64,000 bases of DNA from Paenibacillus endoradicis (GCF_024721975.1 NZ_JANQBB010000001.1:186001-250000); one strand, 5' to 3'; shown: positions 27,843 through 36,861, counted from the stretch's first letter. Notes: generated from the sequence alone by a model not told the origin. A program made the numbers and translations.

Positions 27843-27879
27843 CATTATGAACATTACAATACGAAAGAGGTTATTATAT

Positions 27880-28173
27880 ATGTTAACAGGAAAACAAAAG
27901 CGTCATTTGCGTTCATTAGCGCATCATTTAACACCTATTTTCCAAATTGGTAAAGGTGGAGCGAATGAAAACCTTGTTCGCCATATTGAAGAGGCGATAG
28001 AAAAAAGAGAATTAATTAAAATCTCTGTATTGAACAACTGTGATGATGATGCGAAAGAAATCGGTCTAGAGATTTCTGAAGCTTCAGGTACTGAATTAGT
28101 GCAAGTCATTGGTAAGACGATTGTACTTTACAAGGAATCTGTAGATTACAAAACGATTGTTCTTCCAAGATAG
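27880..28173 (+). CDS. yhbY: YhbY/CRM-domain ribosome-associated RNA-binding protein
   Basis: 97 residues from ATG 27880 behind AAAGAGG; an in-frame ATG at 27832 lies within the repeat. The CRM signature starts LTGKQKRHLRSLAHHLTPIF and includes GKGG and the C-terminal GKTIVLYKES. These proteins bind pre-50S particles. Equivalent of B. subtilis YqeI in the same cluster position. Confidence 0.95.
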   Translation: MLTGKQKRHLRSLAHHLTPIFQIGKGGANENLVRHIEEAIEKRELIKISVLNNCDDDAKEIGLEISEASGTELVQVIGKTIVLYKESVDYKTIVLPR

Positions 28174-28209
28174 ATCGAATACGTTAACACAGCGATTGGA
28201 GGTGGCATA

Positions 28210-28797
28210 ATGCGCAAAGTTGGCATAATGGGTGGGACGTTCGATCCAATTCATATGGGTCATTTGATTGCAGCAAGCTCAGCTATGGAAGCGGCGTCCT
28301 TAGATGAAGTATGGTTTATCCCTACTGCCACTCCTCCCTTAAAGCCGAATGCTCCGCTGGCAACAGCGGAACAGCGTTTGCAGATGGTTCAGTTAGCAAT
28401 TGCAGATCAATCTGCTTTCCGCGCACTAGATATTGAGTTAAGCCGTAGTGGCATTAGTTACTCTTTCGATACAGTAACTAGATTAATGAGTCAGTATCCT
28501 CATCATCAGTTCAACTATATTATTGGTTCTGACCGTATTCATGATTTGCCGACATGGCATCGAGCAGAAGAATTAAGATCATTAATCTCATTTATTGGTC
28601 TAAATCGCCCTTCTGATCCGTTGCAACTTGACTTACTTTCTAGTGAGTGGAGAAGTAAACTAACGATTGCATCTATGCCACTTATCGGTATATCATCTAC
28701 AGAGCTCCGATTGCGTGCGGAGCAGGGATTATCATTACAGTACTATGTACCCGACTCCGTAGCGCAATATATAAGGGGGAATCGAATTTATGGATAG
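28210..28797 (+). CDS. nadD: Nicotinate-nucleotide adenylyltransferase
   Basis: 195 residues. Nucleotidyltransferase motif GGTFDPIHMGH (8-18) and the C-terminal ISSTELRLR (ISSTxxR). It converts nicotinate mononucleotide and ATP to deamido-NAD. GGAGGTGGC precedes the ATG. Overlaps yqeK by 8 bp. Confidence 0.97.
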   Translation: MRKVGIMGGTFDPIHMGHLIAASSAMEAASLDEVWFIPTATPPLKPNAPLATAEQRLQMVQLAIADQSAFRALDIELSRSGISYSFDTVTRLMSQYPHHQFNYIIGSDRIHDLPTWHRAEELRSLISFIGLNRPSDPLQLDLLSSEWRSKLTIASMPLIGISSTELRLRAEQGLSLQYYVPDSVAQYIRGNRIYG

Positions 28798-29359
28798 GCA
28801 GCAGATTATACAATCTGTAAGTGTGCAGATGCCAGAACGTCGCTGGATTCATACACAAGGTGTTATGAGTACTGCGATTGAGCTGGCAGAGCGTTATGGT
28901 GAGAATCCAGAGCGTGCAGAACTTGCAGCAATTATCCATGATGTTGCCAAATATTGGCCAATTGCAGATCAAGCGGCTTATATTAAGCAGAACTCACTTG
29001 ATGAGCGAGTGCTTCATTATAATAAGGAACTATGGCATGCTGAAGTCGGTGCATCCGTCGCGAAAGAACAATATGGTGTGCACGATATCGAGATATGTAA
29101 TGCTATTCGGTACCATACTTCTGGGCGAGCCAATATGTCCCTATTAGAGAAAATCGTCTGGCTTGCCGATTATATTGAACCAAATCGTGATTTTCCAGGT
29201 GTTGATGTTGCGCGTGAACTCGCAGGAGTTAGCTTGGATAGAGCCATATTGTTTGGTCTTGATCAAACGATCGTATTTCTAATTGAAAAAGGGAAAGTAG
29301 TTTACCCGGTTACTTTAGAAGCGAGAAATAGTATCGTACAACAATTAAATATGAAATAA
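28790..29359 (+). CDS. yqeK: YqeK, HD-domain diadenosine tetraphosphate hydrolase
   Basis: 189 residues. HD-domain metal ligands H in RWIHTQGV, HD in AAIIHDVAKYW, and H in RYHTSGR, with D in WLADYIEPNRDF. YqeK proteins cleave Ap4A symmetrically to two ADP. It overlaps nadD and precedes rsfS, as in B. subtilis. Confidence 0.94.
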   Translation: MDRQQIIQSVSVQMPERRWIHTQGVMSTAIELAERYGENPERAELAAIIHDVAKYWPIADQAAYIKQNSLDERVLHYNKELWHAEVGASVAKEQYGVHDIEICNAIRYHTSGRANMSLLEKIVWLADYIEPNRDFPGVDVARELAGVSLDRAILFGLDQTIVFLIEKGKVVYPVTLEARNSIVQQLNMK

Positions 29360-29417
29360 GTATTCATGTTTCGAGAAGTTATTCAAAAATAGATATACAA
29401 ATTATAGGAGGGTTCAA

Positions 29418-29771
29418 ATGAAAGGACATGAACAAGTACAAAAATTATTAACAGCAGTGATAGATGCAGCAGAGGACAAAAAAGCACATGATCTAATTGC
29501 ATTAGATTTGAATGGCTTATCTTTAGTAGCCGATTATTTCGTAATCTGTAGTGGTAACTCAGACACTCAAGTATTAGCAATTTCTACTGAAATTCGTAAA
29601 ACTGCGGACAAGCTTGGCTTTACGGTACGTGGTGTAGAAGGTGAAAACACAGCACGTTGGGTATTAATTGACATCGGAGATGTTGTTGTACACGTCTTCC
29701 ATCGTGAAGAAAGAGAGTATTACAATATCGAGAAAATTTGGTCGGATGCGAAGGTTGTGGAATTAGTATGA
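29418..29771 (+). CDS. rsfS: Ribosomal silencing factor RsfS
   Basis: 117 residues of the RsfS/YbeB/iojap family (DLNGLSLVADYFVICSGNS, WVLIDIGDVVVHVFHREEREYY). It binds uL14 and blocks subunit joining when nutrients fall. AGGAGGG precedes the ATG. Its TGA overlaps the ATG of the next gene (ATGA). Confidence 0.97.
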   Translation: MKGHEQVQKLLTAVIDAAEDKKAHDLIALDLNGLSLVADYFVICSGNSDTQVLAISTEIRKTADKLGFTVRGVEGENTARWVLIDIGDVVVHVFHREEREYYNIEKIWSDAKVVELV

Positions 29772-30688
29772 GCTATGTAGCAGGAACTACTGAGCGATTA
29801 CAAATTTCTCGCGAAGTTTCTCCTTATGGTTATTTTCTTAATAATGGCGAAGAAGATGTATTGTTGCCGTATACGGAACTTGTTGGATCTAAGCCACATG
29901 TTGGTGATGAGATTGAAGTTTTCATTTTCTTTGATTCAGAAGATCGTATTTGCGCGACAATGAACAAACCATTCATTTCATTCGGAGAAATGGCTCGATT
30001 AGTTGTAGCTGATGTACATCCTAGACTAGGTTGTTTCCTAGAGATGGGTCTTGGACGTCAATTATTGCTACCACTAAGTGAATTGCCGGAAATGATTGAG
30101 TATCGTCCGATTGTTGGTGACGAAGTGTTCGTGTTCATGGCTCATGATAAGAGTGGCCGTCAAATCGCTAAGCTTGCACAAGAACCAGAACTTGCACCAC
30201 TTACGTTCCCAGCTCCAGCAGCTTGGAGAAATCAGTGGGTTGAAGGATGGGTTACGAAAAGCTTACAAATGGGTTCTTTCGTTGTCATTGATGGCGGCGT
30301 AGTAGGATTCGGTGCATACGGATTAATTCCGAGCACAGATCGTATTGAAAGCTTACGTCTTGGTCAACGTGTTAAAGCTCGTGTAACGTTTGTTCGTGAA
30401 GATGGACGAGTTAATCTATCGATGACACAGCAGAAGGAATTTGGACGTGTTGAAGATGCTGATCGTATATTAGCATACATCAAGGAACGACCAAGTGGCG
30501 GTATGCCGTATTCTGATGCGACAGAAGCAGAACTTATACGTAGTCGTTTTGGTGTGAGCAAAGGTGCTTTCAAACGTGCATTAGGTAAGCTAATGCGTGA
30601 AGGTATCGTTGTACAACAAGGTAGCTGGACGTATCTAACAGAAAATGCACCACAACCGAAAAACGAAAATACGGATGAGGTTGAATAA
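29768..30688 (+). CDS. cvfB: CvfB-like S1 RNA-binding protein
   Basis: 306 residues from ATG 29768, which overlaps the rsfS stop. Three S1-type beta-barrels (VLLPYTELVGSKPHVGDEIEV; LLLPLSELPE; AYGLIPSTD...GQRVKARVTFVREDGRVNLS) and a C-terminal winged helix (SDATEAELIRSRFGVSKGAFKRA) match CvfB/YitL proteins, which bind RNA and influence virulence and translation genes in staphylococci. In B. subtilis the methyltransferase follows rsfS directly; here this gene is inserted between them. Confidence 0.9.
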   Translation: MSYVAGTTERLQISREVSPYGYFLNNGEEDVLLPYTELVGSKPHVGDEIEVFIFFDSEDRICATMNKPFISFGEMARLVVADVHPRLGCFLEMGLGRQLLLPLSELPEMIEYRPIVGDEVFVFMAHDKSGRQIAKLAQEPELAPLTFPAPAAWRNQWVEGWVTKSLQMGSFVVIDGGVVGFGAYGLIPSTDRIESLRLGQRVKARVTFVREDGRVNLSMTQQKEFGRVEDADRILAYIKERPSGGMPYSDATEAELIRSRFGVSKGAFKRALGKLMREGIVVQQGSWTYLTENAPQPKNENTDEVE

Positions 30689-30690
30689 TA

Positions 30691-31440
30691 ATGGAATCAT
30701 ACGGTCAATTTGCTACGGTGTATGATCGACTTATGGCAGATATGCCCTATGAAGAGTGGATCACTTTCGCTGAAGCCGTATGGCAACAACACGGAAAACC
30801 GCAAAAAGTTGTAGATCTAGGGTGTGGTACAGGTAGTATTGCTATACCCTTAGCGATCAATGGGTATGAAGTTGTTGGTATTGATCTATCGAGTGATATG
30901 CTAGCTGTAGCGGAGCAGAAGTGGGCGCAACAATCTTCGATGAATGGTAATCTTACATTGCTTGAGCAAAATATGTGCCAGTGGGAAGTGTTAGAACAAG
31001 TAGACTCAGTGATCTCATTCTGTGATTGCTTGAACTACATTGTCGATGAAGATGATCTGTTAGCTACATTATCAGCTACGTATGACCAATTGAAGCAAGG
31101 TGGTAGCTTTATATTCGATGTCCATCCAATTACGCGCTTTGAGCAATATGCTGCGGATCAGCCATTTGTATATGATGAGAACGGAATCTCATACATGTGG
31201 AGTAGTGATTATGATGAGGATGATCATATTATCGAACATTTTCTCTCGATATTTGTTCAAGAACCTGATGGTCGCTATAGTAGAATAGATGAGGAACATG
31301 TCCAACGAGCATATAGTTCTAAGTGGTTAGAAGGGGCATTACGCTCAGTCGGCTTTACTCATATACATCTGTATAGTGATTTTCAGTTAAAGGCAGCTGA
31401 CGACCACTCAACTCGTTTGTTCTTCGTTGCCATTAAGTAA
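30691..31440 (+). CDS. yqeM: SAM-dependent methyltransferase, YqeM type
   Basis: 249 residues. Class I methyltransferase with SAM-binding motif I VVDLGCGTGSIA, motif II GIDLSSDMLA and a DUF-like tail. Last gene of the yqe cluster, 2 bp after cvfB, in the place held by yqeM in B. subtilis. Substrate unknown; some relatives act on tRNA or small molecules. Confidence 0.92.
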   Translation: MESYGQFATVYDRLMADMPYEEWITFAEAVWQQHGKPQKVVDLGCGTGSIAIPLAINGYEVVGIDLSSDMLAVAEQKWAQQSSMNGNLTLLEQNMCQWEVLEQVDSVISFCDCLNYIVDEDDLLATLSATYDQLKQGGSFIFDVHPITRFEQYAADQPFVYDENGISYMWSSDYDEDDHIIEHFLSIFVQEPDGRYSRIDEEHVQRAYSSKWLEGALRSVGFTHIHLYSDFQLKAADDHSTRLFFVAIK

Positions 31441-31490
31441 ATGGTGTTAGTTTGTGTATGTTCGTTTTTTGAATTGTTACTGAAAATGAA

Positions 31491-31660
31491 AGTTCAAAAA
31501 GCGGGCTTTAAGAACCGAGAAGATGACTCACAGCGGAAACGAGTAGCACAGCGTACGTTATGTGTACGTGAGCACACTCAGGCTTTCGATGGGTGGCATA
31601 TTCGATGCCGACGAAGCTACATTAGCATATACATCGTTATCAAAGTCCGCTTTTTGAACT
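31491..31660. repeat. MITE-like repeat, intact 170-bp copy in reverse orientation
   Basis: A 14-bp perfect terminal inverted repeat: AGTTCAAAAAGCGG at 31491-31504 and CCGCTTTTTGAACT at 31647-31660. The interior is the reverse complement of the other copies (CGAGAAGATGACTC, GTGTACGTGAGCACACTC, ATTCGATGCCGACGAAGCT). This is the best-preserved pair of ends in the window. Confidence 0.9.
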
Positions 31661-31675
31661 ACCGTTAGTAGTAAA

Positions 31676-31712
31676 AAGGCTGTCCATAGTTAACCTATGG
31701 CACAGCCTTTTA
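31676..31712. terminator. Bidirectional intrinsic terminator
   Basis: AAGGCTGTCCATAG (31676-31689) pairs with CTATGGCACAGCCTT (31695-31709) with one bulged G. T-rich on the + side (TTTTACT) and A-rich (T on the minus strand) on the other, so it can end both yqeM and the convergent small gene. Confidence 0.85.
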
Positions 31713-31934
31713 CTATTCTCTCAGTGCATCAGTCAATTTACTGTGCATACTAGATATAGTGTTTCCCTTTTGTGCGATCGTTGTGCGTAATTTGTGTAAA
31801 GTAAGCTTAAGCTGCTCATTTTCAGCTGCTTGATGTTCTATGTACTTCACCAATTCAATATCTTGTATTTGGCTTGCTTGGCATAATTGTTCAAGTCTGT
31901 TAAGAGCTTCTTCTGTTGATAGTATTGCTTTCAT
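31713..31934 (-). CDS. Small predicted coiled-coil protein, 73 aa
   Basis: From ATG 31934, behind GGAGG; a TTG at 31946 would start inside that site. Starts MKAILSTEEALNRLEQLCQA and is mostly helical with heptad-like leucines (EQLKLTLHKLRTTIAQKG). No signal peptide or known domain. It stands alone between yqeM and the nrd operon and shares the terminator with yqeM. Function not recognised. Confidence 0.7.
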   Translation of the reverse strand: MKAILSTEEALNRLEQLCQASQIQDIELVKYIEHQAAENEQLKLTLHKLRTTIAQKGNTISSMHSKLTDALRE

Positions 31935-32086
31935 AAGCGCCTCCAAAACGATCTATAAAATGTCACTATCACATCATAACGCTATCTGATAAAATAGTCG
32001 AGTGGCGAAATCTCAAGCCCCTATTGGGACGAGCGTTATGAAAATATTTTCATAGCTTAAATTGCAAAGAATATGACGAAATCTCA

Positions 32087-32138
32087 TTGACTCCACCTAT
32101 ATATTGAGGTATGATTCTATTCATCGACTATATCTAGT
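32087..32138 (+). promoter_or_regulatory. nrdIEF promoter with two NrdR-like boxes
   Basis: TTGACT (32087-32092), 17 bp, TATGAT (32110-32115). The spacer is filled by the near-palindrome ACCTATATATTGAGGT (32095-32110). Exactly 31 bp downstream ACTATATCTAGT (32127-32138) matches the box ACTATATATAGT at 11 of 12 positions. Two NrdR boxes on the same face of the helix, covering the promoter, is the usual arrangement for NrdR repression when dATP is high. nrdR itself is not in the window. Confidence 0.7.
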
Positions 32139-32150
32139 TATGGATATAGC

Positions 32151-32233
32151 AATCTAGCAGTTTAACTGCTTACACCATGGTTCCGACTACAAGCGCATCT
32201 GCCTGTCATGTATAGGGGGTAGAGCGCTTTTTG
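32151..32233 (+). promoter_or_regulatory. Structured nrdI leader with possible attenuator
   Basis: After the promoter the leader can form a small hairpin AGCAG (32156-32160) with CTGCT (32166-32170), then a terminator-like hairpin: AAGCGC (32191-32196) plus TCTGCC pair with GGGTAGA and GCGCTT (32224-32229), with one bulge, followed by T (32228-32232). GCTT at 32168-32171 can pair with AAGC at 32191-32194, which would disrupt the terminator stem. It fits no riboswitch consensus I know. Confidence 0.45.
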
Positions 32234-32266
32234 ATTGGGATAAATGGTAGGGGGAGAGAGTGGGAA

Positions 32267-32626
32267 ATGTTAGTTGTATATGACTCTAAGACAGGCAATG
32301 TCAAACGCTTTGTGAAGAAATTAAATATGCCCGCAGTCTCTATTGATGAGATGCCCAAGGTGGACGAGCCGTACGTTCTTATTACATATACAACAGGCTT
32401 TGGACAAGTCCCGCAGAAAGTCAATGATTTTTTGCAAGATAACCACAATATGTTGAGAGGCGTTTCAGCAAGTGGTAACCGTAACTGGGGCACTGGCTTC
32501 GCAAAAAGTGCTGATACAATATCTGAGACGTACAATGTACCGGTCATTTCTAAGTTCGAACTTTCTGGCACAAATAAAGACACGCTACAATTCATGGAAA
32601 GGGTGCAAACCATTGAAACATATTGA
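32267..32626 (+). CDS. nrdI: NrdI flavodoxin for class Ib ribonucleotide reductase
   Basis: 119 residues from ATG 32267. FMN loop YDSKTGNVKRF and the second loop TYTTGFGQVP. NrdI supplies the oxidant that builds the Mn(III)2-tyrosyl radical in NrdF. The region before the ATG is purine-rich (GGGGGAGAGAGTGGGA). Overlaps nrdE by 14 bp. Confidence 0.95.
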   Translation: MLVVYDSKTGNVKRFVKKLNMPAVSIDEMPKVDEPYVLITYTTGFGQVPQKVNDFLQDNHNMLRGVSASGNRNWGTGFAKSADTISETYNVPVISKFELSGTNKDTLQFMERVQTIETY

Positions 32627-34697
32627 ACTGAATAATGAGCTCTTGCAACGCGGAGCAGACGGTTTCTACCAGCTAGAAAAAGATAAAGAAGCAGTTGCAG
32701 CATTTATGGCTGAAGTTGACGAAAAAAGTGTTAAGTTTGCTTCTTTGAAAGATAAACTGGACTATCTTATCGAGAATGATTTCTATGACAACGTATATGA
32801 CAAATATACATATGATCAAGTGAAAACAATCTTTGATCTTACTGAGGCGGCAAATTTTGAATTCCAATCTTATATGGCTGCTTCAAAATTTTATAAAGAC
32901 TATGCTATGAAAACAAATGACAAGGCACAATATCTTGAGCAGTATCATGAACGTGTTTCGATCGTAGCTTTGCATCTTGGCGAAGGTGACATCGAAAGAG
33001 CTACTCGCATTGCACAGGCAATGATTGATCAACGTCTACAGCCTGCGACTCCAACATTCCTTAATGCTGGTAAGAGTCGTCGTGGTGAGATGGTGTCATG
33101 TTTCTTGCTTGAAATGGATGATTCTTTGAACTCCATTAACTATGTGCTTGGCACATGCATGCAACTTTCCAAAATCGGTGGTGGCGTTGCTGTCAACCTA
33201 TCCAAGCTACGTGGTCGTGGTGAACCGATTAAAGGTGTAGAAGGCGCTGCAAAAGGAGTTATGCCTGTTCTGAAGCTAATGGAGGATGCATTCTCTTATG
33301 CGGATCAGATGGGTCAACGTAAAGGTTCTGGCGCTGGATATTACAATATCTTCGGTTGGGACGTTATCGAATTCTTAGATAGCAAAAAGATTAATGCTGA
33401 CGAGAAATCTCGTATCAAAACATTATCAATCGGCCTTATTATTCCTAACAAGTTCTATGACTTAGCAGCACAAAACAAACCTCTACATGTATTCGGACCA
33501 TATTCCGTATACAAAGAGTACGGTCAACATCTTGATGATATTGACATTGATGCTATGTATGATGAATTACTAGCAAATGACAATGTTAAGAAAAAAGTTG
33601 TAATGACTGCACGTGAAATGCTTACAAAAATTGCATCGATTCAACTTGAATCTGGATATCCATACATTATGAACAAGAGCAATGCTAACAAATGGCATGC
33701 ATTGAAAGACATTGGTTCTGTAAAAATGTCTAATCTATGTACTGAGATTTTCCAATTGCAAGAAACTTCGGAAATTAACGACTATGGATATGAAGATATC
33801 ATTCGTCGCGATATAAGTTGTAACCTTGCTTCCTTGAACATTGTAAATGTAATGGAACGCAAAGAAATTAAAGATTCCGTACATGTTGGTATTGAAGCTT
33901 TAACTACAGTAAGTGATCTTTCGCAAATCGATAACGCACCTGGCGTTCGTAAAGCGAATGATGAACTTCACTCAGTAGGTCTTGGCGCAATGAACCTTAA
34001 TGGATATCTTGCAAAAAATAAGATTGCTTATGAAAGTCCAGAAGCTCGTGAATTTGCAGGCGTATTTTTCATGATGATGAATTTCTATTCCATCGAGAAA
34101 AGTATGGAAATTGCAAAAGAACGTAAAGCAACGTTTAAAGACTTTGATCGTTCTGAATATGCAAAAGGTACGTATTTCGATCGTTACGTTGAAACGGATT
34201 TCCGTCCTCAGCTAGCTCGTGTACAAGAACTATTCGATGGTATGCATATCCCAGGTCCTGCTGATTGGGAAGAGCTTAAAGGTAAAGTACAAGAGCATGG
34301 ACTATTCCACGCTTACCGTTTAGCGATTGCACCGACTCAAAGTATTTCTTATATTCAAAATGCAACGTCAAGTGTAATGCCGATTGTTGAACATATTGAA
34401 ACTCGTACGTATGCTAACTCAACAACATATTACCCAATGCCGTATTTAGCACAGGATAACTTCTTCTTCTATAAATCTGCTTATAACATCGATCAGTTCA
34501 AATTGATTGATCTTATCGCAGAGCTAGGACAGCATATTGACCAGGGCGTATCAACTGTACTCCATGTTAATAGTAATGTTACGACGCGTGAACTTTCTCG
34601 TTTCTACATTTACGCTGCACAAAAAGGATTGAAATCCTTATACTATACAAGAACAAAACGACTAACTATCGAGGAATGTACAAGCTGCGCCGTATAA
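32613..34697 (+). CDS. nrdE: Class Ib ribonucleoside-diphosphate reductase, large subunit
   Basis: 694 residues from TTG 32613, preceded by AAAGGGTG; this start matches the usual NrdE N-terminus (KHIELNNELLQRGADGFYQL), whereas the frame open from 32472 runs through nrdI. Conserved features: MVSCFLLEMDDS (active-site cysteine), SNLCTEIFQ, SCNLASLN, and C-terminal redox pair CTSC. It reduces ribonucleotides to deoxyribonucleotides with NrdF. No thioredoxin-like nrdH is seen here. Confidence 0.97.
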   Translation: MKHIELNNELLQRGADGFYQLEKDKEAVAAFMAEVDEKSVKFASLKDKLDYLIENDFYDNVYDKYTYDQVKTIFDLTEAANFEFQSYMAASKFYKDYAMKTNDKAQYLEQYHERVSIVALHLGEGDIERATRIAQAMIDQRLQPATPTFLNAGKSRRGEMVSCFLLEMDDSLNSINYVLGTCMQLSKIGGGVAVNLSKLRGRGEPIKGVEGAAKGVMPVLKLMEDAFSYADQMGQRKGSGAGYYNIFGWDVIEFLDSKKINADEKSRIKTLSIGLIIPNKFYDLAAQNKPLHVFGPYSVYKEYGQHLDDIDIDAMYDELLANDNVKKKVVMTAREMLTKIASIQLESGYPYIMNKSNANKWHALKDIGSVKMSNLCTEIFQLQETSEINDYGYEDIIRRDISCNLASLNIVNVMERKEIKDSVHVGIEALTTVSDLSQIDNAPGVRKANDELHSVGLGAMNLNGYLAKNKIAYESPEAREFAGVFFMMMNFYSIEKSMEIAKERKATFKDFDRSEYAKGTYFDRYVETDFRPQLARVQELFDGMHIPGPADWEELKGKVQEHGLFHAYRLAIAPTQSISYIQNATSSVMPIVEHIETRTYANSTTYYPMPYLAQDNFFFYKSAYNIDQFKLIDLIAELGQHIDQGVSTVLHVNSNVTTRELSRFYIYAAQKGLKSLYYTRTKRLTIEECTSCAV

Positions 34698-34740
34698 AGC
34701 GCAGCTGTATTTCATCATATTGTGAAGGAGTATACTGAAC

Positions 34741-35697
34741 ATGAAAGCAGTAAACTGGAACCGTCCTGACGACGATTTTACTCAAACGTTCTGGCAACAA
34801 AATGTTATGCAATTCTGGACGGATGAAGAGATTCCTTTATCAGATGATAAAATGGATTGGGAATTAATGACGCTAGATGAGCGTTCTTTATATAAAAAAG
34901 TACTAGGTGGCTTGACATTACTTGATACCGTTCAAGGCGGTGTTGGTATGCCGAAGATTTTGGAGCATGTGGAAGGTTTACAACGTAAAGCAGTGTTAGG
35001 CTTTATGGGAATGATGGAGCAAATTCATGCGAAATCATACAGTAGTATTTTCACGACACTAGCTTCTACTGAGGAAATTGATGAAATTTTCATCTGGGTA
35101 GAAAACAATCCACAGTTACAGAAAAAAGCTGGTATTATTGCAGATTGGTACAATGGCATTGAGAACGATCGTGATCTTTATAGAGCAATGGCAGCTTCTG
35201 TTCTATTGGAAAGCTACTTATTCTATAGTGGTTTCTTCTACCCACTATATCTAGCTGGACAAGGAAGAATGACGAGTAGTGGTGAGGTTATTGACTTAAT
35301 CTTACGCGATGAAAGTATTCACGGATTGTATATCGGTGTGCTTGCACAAGAAATTGCTGCGACATTCTCTCAAGAAGAGCAAGATAAACTTACACAAGAA
35401 GTTCTTGATCTGTTGCTTGAACTTTATGACAATGAAGTGATTTACACGGATTCGTTGTATTCAGATCTTGGATTACAAGAAGAAGTTAAAGCTTATGTTC
35501 GTTACAATGCAAACAAGGCTCTGATGAATCTTGGACTTGAACCTCATTTTGAAGAAGAAGCCATTAATCCAATTGTGTTGAACGGAATTAGTACTAGCAC
35601 GAAACAACATGATTTCTTCTCGAAAAAAGGAAATGGTTATGTGCGTACATTGAATGTTGAACCATTAACTGATGATGACTTTGTATTCAACTTCTAA
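34741..35697 (+). CDS. nrdF: Class Ib ribonucleoside-diphosphate reductase, small subunit
   Basis: 318 residues. Carboxylate and histidine metal ligands in MMEQIHAKSYSSIF (with the radical tyrosine expected in this segment) and RDESIHGLYIG. The C-terminus DDDFVFNF is the tail that docks on NrdE. It holds the dimetal-tyrosyl radical cofactor. Starts 43 bp after nrdE behind AAGGAG. Confidence 0.97.
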   Translation: MKAVNWNRPDDDFTQTFWQQNVMQFWTDEEIPLSDDKMDWELMTLDERSLYKKVLGGLTLLDTVQGGVGMPKILEHVEGLQRKAVLGFMGMMEQIHAKSYSSIFTTLASTEEIDEIFIWVENNPQLQKKAGIIADWYNGIENDRDLYRAMAASVLLESYLFYSGFFYPLYLAGQGRMTSSGEVIDLILRDESIHGLYIGVLAQEIAATFSQEEQDKLTQEVLDLLLELYDNEVIYTDSLYSDLGLQEEVKAYVRYNANKALMNLGLEPHFEEEAINPIVLNGISTSTKQHDFFSKKGNGYVRTLNVEPLTDDDFVFNF

Positions 35698-35758
35698 ATT
35701 CTGTATATCTCAACTAGATTATACGAATCAACAAGTATATAATAAATAAAAAGAAACT

Positions 35759-35790
35759 CGCTCTCGTAGACATATACGAGGGCGTTTTTT
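35759..35790 (+). terminator. Intrinsic terminator after nrdF
   Basis: CGCTCTCGTA (35759-35768) with TACGAGGGCG (35775-35784), one G-U pair, loop GACATA, then TTTTTT. Confidence 0.95.
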
Positions 35791-35811
35791 GCCACGATGG
35801 AGGTATTGGTG

Positions 35812-36720
35812 ATGAAGGTAATAGAGGTTAAAGAGCTAATTAATCAGTTTTCCTTGGAAGTTATCGCTGGTGCTAATGAGCTGCATCGCACGATTACGAA
35901 AGCGAGAGCATATCGACCTGGACTTGAGTTTGTCGGTTATTTTGAATTTTTTCCTCAAAAACATATTCAAATATTGGGCCGCAAAGAAATTACATATTTG
36001 CATGGGTTAACTGAGGAACAACGAAATCATCATATTGGAAATATTGTAAAGTATCATCCACCTTGTTTTATCGTTACAGCAGGTCAAGATGGACTAAAAT
36101 ATTTAAAAAAATATTGTGAAGAGGAAGGCATTCCTTTATTACGGACGAGTGATGATTCGGCGACATTTATTGGAAAGTTAGATCATTATCTGTTGAAGCA
36201 GTTAGCACCTGAGCAATCTATACATGGCATATGTATGAATGTATCTGGAATCGGAATTATTATTCGTGGTAAATCAGGCATCGGCAAAAGTGAAACAGCA
36301 CATACATTAATCCGTCGTGGACATCGCCTTGTAGCGGATGATATTATCGTGCTGAAAAAGCTCAGCCAGCATGCACTTATCGGTTCACACAATGAGAAAA
36401 CCAAAGAATTTCTTGCACTTCGCAGTGTGGGACTGATCAATGTTGTACGCTTATATGGTCGGAAGGCATTTCAGGATGAGTCAAGAATTTCACTAGATAT
36501 TGAATTGACTCGTTGGCGCGAAAATGATCTCAATAATGATCTTGATCTTGAACCAACTTTTGTAGAGTACATGGGTGTGAAAATTCCACATCTAGAGATT
36601 CAATTACAGCCTGGAAGAGATGTTGCGGGGTTAATCGAGGCTGCGGCAAACAACTGGTATTTGAAGCAACAAGGCTATAGTGCAATGGAAGATTTCATGA
36701 AGAGACTTGAAAGTGAATAA
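35812..36720 (+). CDS. hprK: HPr kinase/phosphorylase
   Basis: 302 residues from ATG 35812, 8 nt after GGAGG; the ATG at 35797 lies within that site. Walker A GKSGIGKS (154-161) and the C-terminal HprK region with GLINVVRLYG and LEIQLQPGRDVAGLIEAAA. It phosphorylates Ser46 of HPr and reverses it, setting CcpA-mediated catabolite repression. Here it is monocistronic, not followed by lgt as in many relatives. Confidence 0.96.
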   Translation: MKVIEVKELINQFSLEVIAGANELHRTITKARAYRPGLEFVGYFEFFPQKHIQILGRKEITYLHGLTEEQRNHHIGNIVKYHPPCFIVTAGQDGLKYLKKYCEEEGIPLLRTSDDSATFIGKLDHYLLKQLAPEQSIHGICMNVSGIGIIIRGKSGIGKSETAHTLIRRGHRLVADDIIVLKKLSQHALIGSHNEKTKEFLALRSVGLINVVRLYGRKAFQDESRISLDIELTRWRENDLNNDLDLEPTFVEYMGVKIPHLEIQLQPGRDVAGLIEAAANNWYLKQQGYSAMEDFMKRLESE

Positions 36721-36796
36721 CTTTCATTTTCATATTGATTTATGCTACAATATTGACCGAGACTAGCTATAATATAGATCTTGTTGTTCAGCTAAC

Positions 36797-36861
36797 GCTT
36801 CCGAAGTACTTTTCATATACTTGGAAGTTATATTAGGAAGTTGATGAAAAGTTTTAGGAGG
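36797..36861 (+). promoter_or_regulatory. 5'-leader hairpin element before the GyrI-like gene
   Basis: GCTTCCGAAGT, stem ACTTTTCAT (36808-36816) with ATGAAAAGT (36844-36852), then TTTAGGAGG. A TATAAT at 36768-36773 lies upstream, so the element should be in the 5' end of the transcript. Confidence 0.65.

Noticed and set aside
27324..27854. 176-codon minus-strand frame across the tandem array
   Set aside because: It encodes three near-identical blocks (VITVSDFELPLKMKVQ..) that simply mirror the 186-bp DNA repeat, and has no ribosome binding site.
31441..31668. 75-codon frame directly after yqeM
   Set aside because: It is a read through the intact repeat at 31491-31660 and starts at a codon adjoining the yqeM stop without a site.
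32122..32233. Cobalamin, purine or preQ1 riboswitch upstream of nrdI
   Set aside because: CCGACTA resembles the 3' end of a purine riboswitch, but the other conserved segments are absent; the upstream half is better explained by NrdR boxes.
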